From assembly GCA_001910725.1 (NCBI GenBank), contig MJGA01000010.1, forward strand, positions 124,001 through 188,000: a stretch of 64,000 nucleotides of DNA. The letters are read 5' to 3'. The notes beneath the pieces are model-generated. The model worked only from the letters and a program-made list of their open reading frames with translations, was not told the DNA's origin and did no database searches. The position numbers and the translations under genes were made by a program. This stretch comes from Phanerodontia chrysosporium. Lineage: Eukaryota; Basidiomycota; Agaricomycetes; Polyporales; Phanerochaetaceae. Below, piece by piece: positions 1-11,281 of the stretch. Within the stretch, counting starts at the first letter, position 1. Every line of letters begins with the position of its first letter.

Positions 1-11
1 GATGCATAGGC

Positions 12-1455
12 TTAATTGAGGCCACCATCTACACTTGTAGCGCGGTAGATATCGTAGGTCTGAGACCCATCTAGCATGCTACCTTGGCCGCACAGGGCAT
101 CCACGGTGAACCACCGCCCATCATACGACTGAGCGGAGTCAGAGGCGGAGGCAACGGCGACCGGTGCATCCAGTGAGGAAGGATACAAGGTATCCAGGCC
201 ATGTAGATGAGACATGCTGTTCGCGGCTGGTGGCGCCTGAGGCTCGCAGATCGCCAAAGGCTGGGTGGAAGAGCAGTGCGTAGTACCGACAGGGTGGCTG
301 TCCATCACATCGTCAGTGCAGACCCCTGTGCCTAGATGCGTAGCAAGGGATTCCAGCGCGAACGTGAACTCGTAGTCGAAGTTCGGGGACCCGAACGCGT
401 GGTCGTCTCGAGTGGGGCAATAATAGGCATCTTCGGCCTGGGGAATGGCGTGTGGCTCGGACTCTGGAACTGGTGAGAGAGGTGCGGTCTGGCTCTGCGG
501 GTTGACGTGAGGCAGCATGATCGTGTCTTCGTAGGCGAACTCGGAGGGATACGCGCCGTTCGCGTAGGGATGCTGAATGTCTGCGTCGGAATATACGATG
601 CGTGTGTCAGCAGTACGTAGCGTAGGGACGTTGTACACGCGACCATCTGACGTACATGGTAGGGGGGTCTGCGGGAGCCCGACGCAACCCTCGATTGTGT
701 ACTGGGATAGTGGTGCAGATGGCAGGTACGCTGGTGGGGTGGGTGGTGAGGGAGTATTGTCAGGGGAAGACAAAGTCAAGCTGGTGGCGGGGGATGCGAG
801 GCGACGCTTCTTCCTCCTGTGGCTCGGCACGCAGTCGGGATGCTGATCATCGCACTCTCTGGCCCTCTGCGCAGCTGCCGATCTCTCCTCCTGCCTCTTG
901 CGCTTCCGCTCCTTCCGCTCCTGCTTCTTTGCGACCTCAGCTGGGTCGGGATGGTCAAACGCATAGATTGCGGCCTTCTCGACATCCTCCGGGACGAGCT
1001 CTCTCCAGGTGACATTCACAAGATAATCCGTCCCGTTCCCCACAAGATCGTGGCCGGTCTCCTCGCGACACCTATCTTCGGCAGTGTCCCGTCGTGCGTA
1101 CCATTCTTCCACTGTCTCCTCCGAGAGCCGGTTCCAGAGACAACTGGCAAACCTTGTGAAGTCGAACCGAAGGCGGAACTTGTCCTGATGCTCTTTCGGC
1201 AGGCGCTGTCGAACGTGTTGGGAGAAGAAGATGAATGCGTTGAGGGTCTTCCGTCGTTTCTTCTTGGGGCTGTCGCAGATGGAGCGTCCAACGAGGCAAT
1301 AGGCTCGGGAGAGGGTTCCGCATCGGCCGGAAAGTTCGGAGGATCGGAAGGAGGTGACGCCCTGTCGGGACGCACCAAGGCAGAGTACAGATCGGCTGGG
1401 AGAATAGACCTCAGCCGAGGTCTCTGAGCCCGCGATTGCTGCTGGCGTTGTCCAT
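12..1455 (-). pseudogene. A1: HMG-box-like regulator, frame-disrupted copy
   Basis: Paralogue of the intact gene at 30812-32275. The conserved start (MDNASS, against MNDASS in A2) is at 1455 and the stop is at 12-14. After a Ser/Pro-rich N-terminus comes the HMG-like box (KTLNAF, FTRFASCLWNRLSEETVEEWYARRD), then a conserved acidic/aromatic segment and a very basic Lys/Arg/Glu tract that could be a nuclear signal. The C-terminal 200 residues are Ser/Pro/Tyr-rich, as in an activation domain. Two single-base losses relative to A2 break the frame. One is near 1432 (CGCGCGGCT reads CGCGGGCT), just after the start. The other is near 1271 (AAAG reads AAG), directly before the HMG box. The rest is open, so the lesions are either recent or assembly indels. 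Nuclear DNA binding is inferred from the box only. Confidence 0.65.
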
Positions 1456-1575
1456 CGTATTCGCGTCAGTCAGAGAGCGGGATGGCGGAAGCACAGAAGT
1501 TCGTAGAGAGTGAATCGTGGGTACAGGTATTTCGTGGTAGTGGATATGGGCTGGACGTCGTCGTAGGGCGCATCG

Positions 1576-1582
1576 ATATAAA
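1576..1582 (-). promoter_or_regulatory. TATA box of A1
   Basis: On the minus strand this reads TTTATAT inside a block (CCCTTTATATCGA) also present before A2 (30685-30691) and A3 (about 56373-56379). It lies about 120 bp upstream of the conserved start codon in each case. Confidence 0.6.
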
Positions 1583-1834
1583 GGGCGACGAGCCCGCCAT
1601 CCGAATCAGGCATGTCGGTATCGAAACTACGGTACGAGGACGAGGGTTGGCGGCCTGGAGAGGTTATGACTGTGGGAAACGCGGAAACAATGAAGCTCGC
1701 CCACTTCATTGCAGAGGATAGCTCGCCATCTGGGCGCCTCGAGTGTCGAGGCCCGGCGTGAGGGTCGATGCACAGGCCACTGCCGCGCCACGGCGACCTC
1801 TGATGTGCACGAGCACCTGTGGCGACCTGTAACC

Positions 1835-1853
1835 AAATATCGAGATTAGAAAA
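1835..1853 (-). promoter_or_regulatory. Shared 19-bp upstream motif, A1 copy
   Basis: Minus strand TTTTCTAATCTCGATATTT, about 380 bp before the A1 start. The same 19-mer, exact in five of six copies, precedes every A and B gene of the window, although A and B coding sequences are not alignable as DNA. It is followed by shared short blocks (CCAGGTC, GCCACAGG, GGCCTGTGCA). Confidence 0.7.
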
Positions 1854-3135
1854 CTCGCCTCGTGTCGGCCGTGATGCTCACCTCTGCAGATGCGCTAGCC
1901 AGATAGGGCAGGAGACATACAAACCGCATCGCCCTGCCACCGGGAACCTATAGGCAGCCCAAGGCTTCACGCATCTCCGAAAGGCGCTGCCATCCAGTGA
2001 ACACGAGTGGGCATCTCGTTAGCATTTCGTGGGAATGAGGTCGGGCTTGACCGACGCCGTCAAGCTGCCTCGTATTCGGATAGATCATGGTGGCCCGAGC
2101 TACGATGACAACTGAACGGCTGTGTATGCGTGTCCCCGGTGCTATGGTAGTTGGCTGCCGGGCATCTTGACGATCGTCCGTCGTGGCCTCAGGTGCTTAG
2201 TCCTGGAGGACTGAGGGTCGGCACGCGTCCCGCGATTTCGTGGCGGGATGCAAGACTCCTGAGGCGACCCTCCTCACTGGATGAGTCGCAGACAGGCGTG
2301 CAGGCAGATATACGAGTTTGTGAACGTAGTGCAGAGCGAGATTCTGTACGGTTCTCTCCAAGGTGACGCAGGCTACAGGTGACGCACTCGTATTCCAAAG
2401 GCCCGCTACCGGGCTCGCATCACAGTAGTGCAGGCACTGGTACTTGTGCTTGATTAATCAGCCAGCCAGGAAAGGGGCGTGATAACGCACTGGTTGTCCC
2501 GAGAGGTACCCATCCCCGCATCCTCGCGCCCTGTCTTCTCGCTATAGATTTGAGCAGAGATGGGATAGACATGGGGGCTCGAAGGCGTGTCATATGGCTA
2601 TGCACACGCTCTGGAGCATTGACTGAGCAGCGAAACGCAATCTAACTGAGCACAGAAGAGTCGGACCTGCGACAGCATTGCCGACAGATCAGGGGGGTTG
2701 CGCTCGGGAATGCCAGTCGGCCATATCGTTCTATTGCATCATCCTCGTTGCTGTACTTGTAAGATGTACGGGATGTGAGATTTGGAAAGAGCTTGGCCAT
2801 GTTGCAGAATGATGAGCGCAGCCTGCGACGGGCGTCGGGAACTTGGGGAAATGACGGAGCGTAGTATATAGACGCCCACCTGCTGTCTTTGGCCGCACTG
2901 CCGGCGCCGCGGACAGCAGGCGAAACCTGTATGCTCATTTATAGCTTCGGGGCAGACACGAAATACCTCGACGAATTGTTTTCTACCGGATTGGAACATA
3001 CTCATACCGTACAGGGCGTTGACGGATGCATATGTTAGGTGCACTACATTCAAGGGTCATTACGACTTGGAGATGACCCGTAACTTCAAGAAGCCTATGC
3101 TCTCTCGGTGAGCTTGCACGGAGACGGCCCTGGGA
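1854..3135. other. B-A spacer of block 1
   Basis: No convincing gene. The sequence is collinear (inverted) with the spacers before A2 and A3. About 1980-2130 matches 55840-55990. About 2360-2540 matches 55440-55560 and a stray copy at 10610-10800. About 2640-3000 matches 54950-55280 and contains a conserved mini-ORF (ATG at 2800, minus) beginning MAKLFPNLT. Confidence 0.55.
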
Positions 3136-3188
3136 TGACATTTCATGCGACATTGAGTCAAACAAACTGAATATAGCACGAAATGTCA
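3136..3188. repeat. 53-bp palindrome, type 1
   Basis: Imperfect inverted repeat with outer arms TGACATTTC(A)TGC and GCACGAAATGTCA; pairing continues inwards through CATTGA/TGAATAT. Located 3' of B1 (which ends at 4076, transcribed leftwards). First of three type 1 copies in this spacer. Confidence 0.75.
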
Positions 3189-3296
3189 CGCAAGGGCATG
3201 AGCACAGTCGACCGCCTGCCAAATTCACCGTTGAAGCTTGTCAGCCGATGCTAGTCTGTCGCAGAACGGTAGGGACAGCTAATCAGACGGGGCCAC

Positions 3297-3348
3297 GGCA
3301 TTCCATGCCATATTAAGTCGAGCGAACTGAACATGACATGAAATGTCA
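3297..3348. repeat. 52-bp palindrome, type 1
   Basis: Arms GGCATTCCATG and CATGAAATGTCA with a centre (AAGTCGAGCGAACTGAACAT) closely related to that of the 3136-3188 copy. Same orientation and spacing class. Confidence 0.7.
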
Positions 3349-3728
3349 CGCAACGGTATGGATGCAATAATCATAACTGCTGTCCACTTACCGGCGAACG
3401 ACGTGCCGACACCAAGTCAGATGCGGGCGGCGGTAGCATATAGCTCTCCGGTTCGAACGTCCAGGACGATGCTATTAAATACAGATTCCAGACCACCGCA
3501 CGCATGACGACCACTCCCATACAAGTACAATGCCAACGAAGAGACAATGGGAGACAAGGAATTACAGCATGTGGCCTAAGATGGATAGGTGAAAATATAC
3601 GACAACAAGAGAGGTGTGATGTTATGTCATTTCAATCCGCAACTCCGTCATGCAGAGAAGTCGAGTTCAAGCGACGACGAACGAGCCGACAACGAGGCTC
3701 GGCCTGCGCATTGGGATTGCGCTGAGAT

Positions 3729-3780
3729 GGCATTTCATGACATATCCAGCCTAATCAGCTGAATATAACATGAAATGTCG
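3729..3780. repeat. 52-bp palindrome, type 1
   Basis: Arms GGCATTTCATGA and CATGAAATGTC, with inner pairing around CATATCC...GAATATAACA. It is about 300 bp beyond the stop codon of B1, the same distance as the copies after B2 and B3. Confidence 0.7.
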
Positions 3781-4075
3781 TCTGAAGACCACCAGGACAC
3801 CACTACGCTGACAAGAGTAGGAGGCGGTGGCTGGCAGATGGCGCGCTAGGTTTCGAACAGCCTTTCAGGTTCGCCATATACGAGAATATATATTTAGTTC
3901 AGAACAACAACCTCTATACAGGTAAGTCATGCTTGACCCTCGGATCATGATAACACAAGGGTACAGTGAGCCGCAGATAGAGATAAGGGAAGTACAAGGT
4001 AGGGAAGTGTCCATAAGAACACAAGGGGCCTCATAAATTTCATGTTAATTCAGCTAATTCCATCCTGCACAGGGG

Positions 4076-5460
4076 TCACCATCGTGCAGACAAGCCGCCG
4101 GATGTTGTTTCCAAACCGATGAAAGCGCCATCACTCGAAAGACGGCTCGGGAACGCAGGAAAAGCATCCCAGGAGGGCGTGCCACTCCAAGAGCGGTCTC
4201 TCGCGCAGCAGGGGACTTGAGTTGCGACTGCTGAGAGCATGCAGCTCGCGGCACTCGGGTACTGTCGTGGGATTGCAGAGACCAGTGGTGAGTAAACCCT
4301 GTCGAAGGCGCCACTGGACACCTGGTCGTAACAGGAGTCCTGCACATCATGATGCGAGGTCGCTTCCGGAACAATGCAGCCTTGTACTTCCAGAGCTTCG
4401 AGAAGTTGGAGGTCTTGACACGGGTCGACGAGGCCCTGAGCGGGGTCGATGTAGTCTGACTGGTACCCAACCGCGTACGGGAAGTTCTCGTACGGGGGCA
4501 CCGTCTGCTGCGGCACAGGTGAGTTGTAGAGGTATGGCATCGAGGCATCGTCAAGGAGGACTCGCTCGAGCTCATCGACCGATATGACCTCGCCTTGTGC
4601 ATGCAGGCTTGCGAGGATTTCTGAGGATGAGTAGATTTGCATGGAGGGCTCGACATAGCTCTGACCATGGTCGGTCGGGAAGATGGGAGGAGCGACGGCG
4701 GTGAACGACGCCTGACAAGGCAGAGTTATCGGGTAAGTAGCATAGACCGCTGGCGCTGCAGCGTGCGCGAAGTCGCTGCCAAGGGAAGATTGGACAGTCG
4801 AGACCGACGAAGGCGACCCCGACCTCGAGCTGTCGCTATCGTTCTGGAAACACCACGCAAGGCTCTGGGCCGACGCCTTCGCCGCGTAGCGTGTCGGGCA
4901 TTCGAGGGAGCGTGGTCGCCGGACTGCAGAAACGACCTCTCTGGCCTCGTCTTCGGGCTCTTCTTGCCCTTTGCCCTCGGCTTGATCGGAGGCGGATGGC
5001 GGACGTACCAGCTATAGAGCTCCTCCACCCTGCCAGGCGCAGCGATCTTCGTGGCATCAAGATCCGCAATACGATACGACGGGACCTGTCCCACGAGATC
5101 GCGGCCTGTCTCCAGTAAGCAGCGTGCGTTCGCCTCGTCGAGGCGGTTCTTCCACCACTGCTTCTCCTCGGCTGTCTTCTCGTTCCAGAGGTCACGCGCG
5201 ATCGCGAACAGGGCGTGGTGCAGGCCCTTCTTGCAGAGCATGTCCACGGCGTGCGCGCGGAAGTACATGAAGCTGTTCACCGGGACCTTGCTCCCGCCGT
5301 TAGAGTCGGTGGTAGCTGAGGTGGAAGATGGGGTAGGAGCATGGTTGTCGGGGTCAGCATTTGGCGTAGAGATGGCGTGTGGCGGAGGGGTATACGCAGG
5401 TGGGGCGGGTTCGTGCGGCTGATTGTAGTCCGGAGTAGAGGAGCAATGTTGACGAGACAT
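4076..5460 (-). CDS. B1: HMG-box-like regulator, one frame break
   Basis: The start at 5460 (MSRQHCSS) is shared with B3. The N-terminal 55 residues are Pro/Ser/Thr-rich. An HMG-like box follows at about residues 59-120: VPVNSFMYFRAHAVDML, then WNEKTAEEKQWWKNRLDEANARC. After it come the conserved segment VEELYSWYVRHPPPIKP and a Lys/Arg-rich stretch. A one-base loss near 4846 (CCC reads CC relative to B3) shifts the frame about 205 codons in. The downstream frame stays open to the stop at 4076 and keeps the C-terminal block found in B2 and B3 (LHAQGEVISVDELERVLLDDASMPYLY). No introns are needed. A putative nuclear regulator; target genes unknown. Confidence 0.7.
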
Positions 5461-5534
5461 GTCGACAATAGCAGCGCAGTTGTGTAGTGACGGATGTGAG
5501 CAGTCAATTGTCGTGGTCGCTCAGAGGTCGCAGG

Positions 5535-5541
5535 ATATAAG
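5535..5541 (-). promoter_or_regulatory. TATA box of B1
   Basis: Minus-strand CTTATATCC, about 75 bp before the ATG. The same block stands before B3 (52718-52725) but is degenerate before B2. Confidence 0.55.
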
Positions 5542-5747
5542 TGCAAAGTTTGACATCCGGATGAGGCATGTTGGGAGCAGAACTCTGGTGCAGCGAGAGA
5601 GTGAGAAAACGTGTAAGGCGGTCGCGAGGCCTGCGGAGGGTGCACAGGCCCGGCCGTCGCAGCGACGCCCGGCGGGCCAGAGCATGTACGCCGAGGGCAA
5701 CGGCCCCTGTGGCGTCAAGGCAGGACCTGGGCGCCACGCAGTAGGCA

Positions 5748-5766
5748 AAATATCGAGATTAGAAAA
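5748..5766 (-). promoter_or_regulatory. Shared 19-bp upstream motif, B1 copy
   Basis: Exact TTTTCTAATCTCGATATTT on the minus strand, about 290 bp before the B1 start; identical to the copies before A1, A2, A3 and B3. Confidence 0.7.
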
Positions 5767-6584
5767 CGCCTGCTGGGTGGCACATCATCAGAACACGGAC
5801 ATCGCCTGTGAAATTGGTGCGGAGGGGACTAACCAGACGGAGCAGCCTTGAGGCACAGGATCTGCCTCCGCAACACGAGGCACGGGTCATGTTACGCAAA
5901 CAATGCGCAAAGTCAGGCCTTCCTAGGGAACATTCCGAGGGCGATCTGTCCCTCTGTAAGGCCGCGAGCGTCCTCGGAGGCTGTGGAAAGCCTGTGCCCT
6001 GCGATCTAATCGGCTGCGCCGCTGTACTTCAATGATGATAGTTTGCACGAGGCGTTTGGGGACGCTGAGTTGCAAACTTGGAGTCCTGGGTTGGCAGGCA
6101 GATGAGCTTCTGTATGGTGACGTGGACGACAACTTCAAGTACCTACGACCTCGCGCGGACTGCTTCTTCCACTATTGAGCATGCTCTACTTGCGTAAGGA
6201 GCGTACAAACGGAACACTCGCTAGGCGTTATCACCGTCATCAGTGTCTTTGCCGTTGTTTCTGTTGTTGTCGCCGTCGCCATCGTCGTCGGCGTTGAGTC
6301 TCAAGCAGGCATCTCGAAGCGCCGGCCTCACCCGACGCCACGAGGGCAACAACCTCCGACGCGTGCGACGACGTCCCCAAACTTAGAGCAGGAAAACACG
6401 AATGTCACGATTTCAAGCACGTCCGAGTCTACAGCAGTGCTATTTCTAAGTAGGTCCAAGAAGCGGAAAGGGTATATAGCATCCCAGAATACATGACAGA
6501 GAGAGCAGCCCGGGAAATGGCCGAAGTTCGACGGCGATGGAAGAGCAGGACCAAAGACAAAATAAATACGTGGCTGCCTCTGCA
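5767..6584. other. C-B spacer of block 1
   Basis: No gene supported. The stretch is collinear in inverse orientation with 51680-52480 (between C3 and B3). Shared pieces include the CGACGATGGCGAC-rich segment at 6240-6330 and the segment at 5880-6060 (CCGAGGACGCTCGCGGCCTTACAGAG-type block). Conserved as DNA, with no persistent reading frame. Confidence 0.5.
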
Positions 6585-7882
6585 TCACCACACTACCGGC
6601 TCAGAGTAGCCGGATAGTAGGGGCATCACCTGCGCCAGCGTTGGGGTTGGGTCCGGAGGGGCGACGTCAGACGACTGAAGCAATGGATCCTCTTTGATCT
6701 CGCGTAACCGCTGCTCCTCAGCCTTGCGCGCACACCGAAGCAGTGGCGCACCAGGCATGAACGGACGTAGGTCCTGGTCCGTGAGCGCCGCCTCCGCCTC
6801 GTCAAACAGCGGCGGGAGCGGCGGCGGCGCCTCCGTGCCGAGCCAAGCGCGCCAGCGCACGTAGATCTCCTCGCGGTGCACCGCGACCTCGCGCGCGAGG
6901 GGCACGTTCACGCTCGTGTAGCGCTCGCGCGCGAGCCGCGTCTCCGTCAGGTGCTCGTCGAACGCGGTGTCGACGCAGCTGCGCACGAGCGCGCGCATGC
7001 CCGCGAGCACGAGCGGCACGGACACGGCGTGGAAGCCGTGCTGCTTCTCGCGGAAGGCCGCGTCGACGCTCGTCGCAGCAGACGGTGCCCGCCCGCCGCG
7101 GCGAGCTCGCCGTACGCCGTCTTCGTCGCGTCCGGAATTTGGTACCACATCTTGCCCGCGACGCGCAGCATGAGCGCGTGCGAGAGCCGAAGCTCTTCTT
7201 GTCCTGCAGCGCGCTGCGGTAGTCCTGCAGGTACATGAAGTACCCGTTCGGCTTGCGCTTCGGGCGCTCGTCGTCGCGTGCCTTCTTCGCCTTGCCTGCG
7301 AGCCTTTGCCTGCGCCGTCGGCGGCGGATGGGCCGGAGCTGCAGAAATCGCTGCCGTCGCTCTCGCGGTCGCTGTTGCTGTTGCTGTGGTCTCCACGTTC
7401 GAGTTTCTGCCGGTAACGGAGCGTGTATGCCGAGGTCGGGGGCCTGTATTGCCAGGCAGCAGATACCGAAGACTCTTCTCCTGTGGGCTCGGCATTCATG
7501 GTCGGGGATGCATGAGGTGTGCTCGAGCCATGTGTGTCATCCCCGCACACGGCGTTGTAACGAAGATAGTCACCGGCTGCGTCGCTCACGCTTGCCACCT
7601 GCTTCAGGTAGGTGAATACAAGTGCAACGAAGGGCATAGAGCTGCTTACCGGGTGCAGAGATGTATCTGGTGTCAAGCCCAGAGATCGACACAGCCAAGC
7701 TGCGACTCGGTGGTGGAAGTGGTGTCGGTCCAGGTTTGTGCCTGGTAGCCGGACGGAAAGTCGAGAGCAGAGGTTAGCAATGGGGATAACAGGCAGTCAG
7801 AGAAGGCTGGCTCCTGCGACGAAGTGCACTTAAGGTAGTCGATGTAGTCGAGGTAGTGACTGGGCTCTGAGATGACGGTCAT
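6585..7882 (-). pseudogene. C1: HMG-box-like regulator, several frame breaks
   Basis: Paralogue of the intact C3 (50371-51672). The start at 7882 (MTVISEPSHYLDYIDYL) and stop at 6585 correspond. Relative to C3 there are one-base losses near 7320 (before the box), near 7190 inside the HMG box (GGACTC reads GGCTC) and near 7090 just after it (GGAGCACC reads GGGCACC). The third restores the first frame, so the HMG box alone is out of register. The box (KRKPNGYF, YLQDYRSALQDKKSFG, then LSHALMLRVAGKMWYQIPDATKTAYGELAAAGG) is readable only by changing frames. The C-terminal domain (REKQHGFHAVSVPLVLAGMR onwards) is intact. Confidence 0.65.
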
Positions 7883-7938
7883 TGTGGTGCTTTGCGTGTA
7901 TCGCTGCAATGCAGAGTAATGGGACTACGCACGACCAT

Positions 7939-7946
7939 CTTATATA
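7939..7946 (-). promoter_or_regulatory. TATA box of C1
   Basis: Minus-strand TATATAAG (in TATATAAGATGG), about 57 bp upstream of the C1 ATG. The same TATATAAGATGGCC block precedes C2 and C3. Confidence 0.65.
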
Positions 7947-9117
7947 CTCTGCCTCGCCACGGCTCGCCAAGGCTCCGCATGACAGCAAGGCGTGTGCAGT
8001 GTCATGACGGCCAGGAACGCCTGGCGCTTCGAGGTGCACACAAAGCCCAGTCGTGAGGGAACGGCGCCGAGGAATCGATCGCGTGTTGGGCCACAACGCG
8101 CGAGTAACAGAAGCGCATGGCTTTGGAGCGGAGGCAAATCTAGAACATAAGCGGTGTCAATAAGATGGCATTCAGGGGCTTATAAGCCGGAGAATGATAC
8201 CGTTTATAGCCTCATCATCGGAGCGAAGGCAAAGGTCATAGCCCACTCAGAAGGAGCTCCGCGAGGACCCGCGGAAGTAAATCTAGCTTTGAAGTTGGTA
8301 TGTAAATAGGTGGCACAAGGTTAGACAGCTTACCACATGGCTGCCTCGGCCGACAAGGAGGCCGCGTAAGACAAGGCGTGATGCCCAAACCGGGCAGTCG
8401 CGACGGGTCCGGCATCTGCCGACGCCACGAAGCCCCACGTGGCCAGAGCAACGAGGTCACACGTGACCCTCGGGAGACGACGTCATGTCCAAGTCGGACA
8501 GCGACGACCTCGACGCACACGCCCTGTCTGCTTTCTGACCACCATCTCATCTCGGGCACGTACAAAAGCAATCTCTTCGTTACCACTGACTGCACGCACG
8601 ACGACGAGCCCTTTCTTGCCACTTCACGCGAAGTCGACTGCCTGGCCAGTTCCCCGATCCTCACCCGACGTCGGTCTATTAGTCGCTTACCTGCGCTTCA
8701 GCTGCGCGACCACGCTGCGACCGCAGGGAAGCCCTTCCACAATTGGAAGACGTGCAGTAGCTGGTATCTTTGGGGAAAGGTGTTCCACATTGGATATCGT
8801 CCGAGAGGAACAGCCTATGTTGATACCCTCGTAGACGCCCTCTTTCTTTCTCCATGCATTGCATGGAGATAAAATGCTTCAATATCATCTATATATTCAT
8901 TTCAGCTAATTTGAGTGGCCGGCTTCTTACCTGACTCGTCCAGTGAAAAGTCCCTCAGTTCTCACAGAGTCACACTTGAGAACGTGTCATGTCGGGGTCA
9001 TAATGTCCATATATAAGCTTCGCACGAACTTCGAGCGCGGCAGACTAAAGACACTGAGACAGGCATGGAGCGCTACCGATGCGTACAGGGCATAGACTCG
9101 AAGCCGAGAGAGACGTC
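7947..9117. other. Spacer upstream of C1
   Basis: No gene supported. About 7950-8470 is collinear (inverted) with 49790-50330 upstream of C3, including the run ending in the peptide-like LPRVLAELLLSGL in both copies. High DNA identity without an initiating frame suggests a duplicated promoter region. The rest (8470-9117) shows nothing recognisable. Confidence 0.45.
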
Positions 9118-9952
9118 CTAGACGGTCTGCACGCCGATCTGGGCTGCAGAACGCTCAGCAACTCTGCCTGGCATAGGACACACGTCACTCACCAATGCTG
9201 GTACTATCGTAGAAGCGGCAGGTGCCTCCATTGTAGTTGCCGTGGGTCGCCTGGCAGTGCTGCGCGACGTACTTGACGATGCCGGCCCCTGGAATGCCGC
9301 TTATTAACGACTATCGCACAGATCAACACCGCGAAAGACTCACAGTCGCCCGTGTCGTAGCAGTAGTACAGTCCTGGCCCGAGTTGTTGTTCATGTAGAC
9401 GTCGCAGCTGCCGTAGTTCCAGAAGTAAGTGTAGCCGGGGCTTGCGATGAAAGTGCCCGCGTTCTTGTACTGGCTACATCGGAGTCAGCAAATCGCCCCT
9501 TGGAATGGCTGCCTCAACTCACTTGGCCAGCTTCACGCAGTCTGTCCAGGGGCCATGCTATCAGTGGGGTATAGCGAAAGAGGGCACTGCAGCGGCTCAC
9601 CATTTGGGTTGGGCCCGCCAATGCCAGTGCTGCAGTAGGTCGTGCACGGCGCGCCGCACAGGTCGAAGTTGCGCTTCGTGAGTGTAGTACCCTCGTCGCG
9701 GCGCGCCTCGTCGTGTCAGCGATAGACTCGCAGACTTGGTGAGTGAGCATCTTCCGTCGACAACGGTGCTGTTGACCACGGACAGAGTGCCCGGCTTGCA
9801 GACTGAAGGAAGGTGAGCGTCCGAGTCCAGGCGAGGGCAGGAGGGAGCCAGGCGAGAGAGTGCTCACGGTCAGGGGTGGTGTCAACCGCCGCGGCAAAGG
9901 CGGACGCGGCAAAGAGAGAGATGAGAGCGACGGCAGAGGTGAAGAACTTCAT
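9118..9952 (-). pseudogene. D1: small secreted Cys-rich protein, frame-disrupted
   Basis: The start at 9952 begins a signal peptide (MKFFTSAVALISLFAASAFA). The exon plan equals that of D2: 85-nt first exon, long second exon, 19-nt third exon (TGCGTGAAGCTGGCC), then exons for the SCDVYMNNNSGQD and AQHCQATHGNYNGGTCRFYDS segments, and a short last exon ending at 9118. Conserved Cys patterns (LCGAPCTTYC, ..CRFYD) mark a disulphide-rich extracellular protein. One-base losses in exon 2 (near 9680 and 9750) and exon 4 (near 9372) break the frame. The biochemical role is unknown; the length and pattern would fit an effector- or hydrolase-inhibitor-like secreted protein, but no family is recognised. 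Confidence 0.6.
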
Positions 9953-11281
9953 GGTCAACTGTCTTGGAGAGTGGCTCGGTGTATTGGAAAGAATGTTGTG
10001 CTTCCAAACTTGGCCATCGTACCACGCTTTATATAGTCGCGAATGTCTCTGCGGAGCCATTGCTTCACGGCGAACAATGCCCAGGGCAGCATCGCTCCGG
10101 CTGTGCGCATCTCATGGCGGGAGAACCGGCTGACAGCGTGCGGCGCGAGCTCACACAGAGACGCGGCGCGCACGCGTCAGGCGAGGCGGGTCTGGCTGGC
10201 TGGCGAGTCGCGCGCATCAGCACACGTCAAGTGCAGGAGACTCCGAAACAAGCATACCACGGGGAGGGCTCCTCTCGCCAGGGTCCGTCCGGTGGGTGCC
10301 CTTCCGTATAAGACTCGGGGGTGCGCGTACCGACAGGTTTAGAGCTTGCGCTCAGTGCGCAGCGCCGGCGGTGGCGTGCGCGACATCTGTGTGTGGGTGC
10401 TGTTCGGGACAGGGCCTCGCGCAGCAGGCGCAACGCCTGGCACTGCCTCTAAGTATCGTGCGCGAACGTTCTCTGCGTGAGAGGAACCGACGAACAGGTA
10501 ATATTATACGTCTCCACGAGCATGACACTTGGTTGGGACTTACGTCGACGTGGCCCAGTCTGAACGAATCGCCGCCGGAGCAGATCGTTCTTCATTAATT
10601 CAATTTGAGAGTCTGAGTCAGGCCCGCTACCAAGGGACGCATTACAGCGAGACTGGTGCTGGTACTTGTGGTTGAGTTACGATGCAGCCAAGAAACGGGT
10701 GTGATAACGCACTCGTTGTCCCGAGAGGAGCCCGTATTCTCGCATTCTCGCGCCCCGGCTCTCAGCCCGACTCGCTGTAACATGGACAGAGATAGTGTAG
10801 CCACTGGACATCGCAGGCGTGTCATATGATCATGTACACGCTGTGAAGCGTCAACGACGCGAAGAGTCGCGATACAGTCGAATGTGAGTGGGTCAGACTT
10901 ACGACGGACTCCGAGTCCCCTACAGTCTTCGCCTCAACAGAGCATGGATGATCAGACGCAGCTTCAACGCCTTGCTTCACCTGGCCGTCTCGTTTCTACA
11001 CTTGCATGATATGCGATTTGGGAGAATGGGAAGAAGCTTGGCCATCTCGCAGAATCGTGAACGCGGTGACTGGGTTACTGGGGAAGGTGTGTTGAATAGA
11101 CGCCCTCTCATAAGCCTGAATCACCAATGTCCGCGGCGAAGAGCAAGGACCCTCTGCGCGAACATAGTACGTCTCAATGGATTGCTTTCGTTCTGTTGCC
11201 TCATATTTCACATATCATCGACGCAGAGCCTCATCAGCACTAGCTCGACAAATCCACATCTATGCTGACATCGTGGGCGAG
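9953..11281. other. Intergenic region with a stray cassette-spacer fragment
   Basis: A TATA-like TATATAAAG (minus, about 10027-10035) serves D1. Bases 10600-10810 repeat the B-A spacer segment at 2400-2600 (GTGATAACGCACT..TTGTCCCGAGAGG). Bases 10980-11050 repeat the mini-ORF segment (minus MAKLLPILPNRISCKC, ATG at 11045). No A gene follows, so this is a detached piece of a fourth cassette spacer. Confidence 0.5.
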
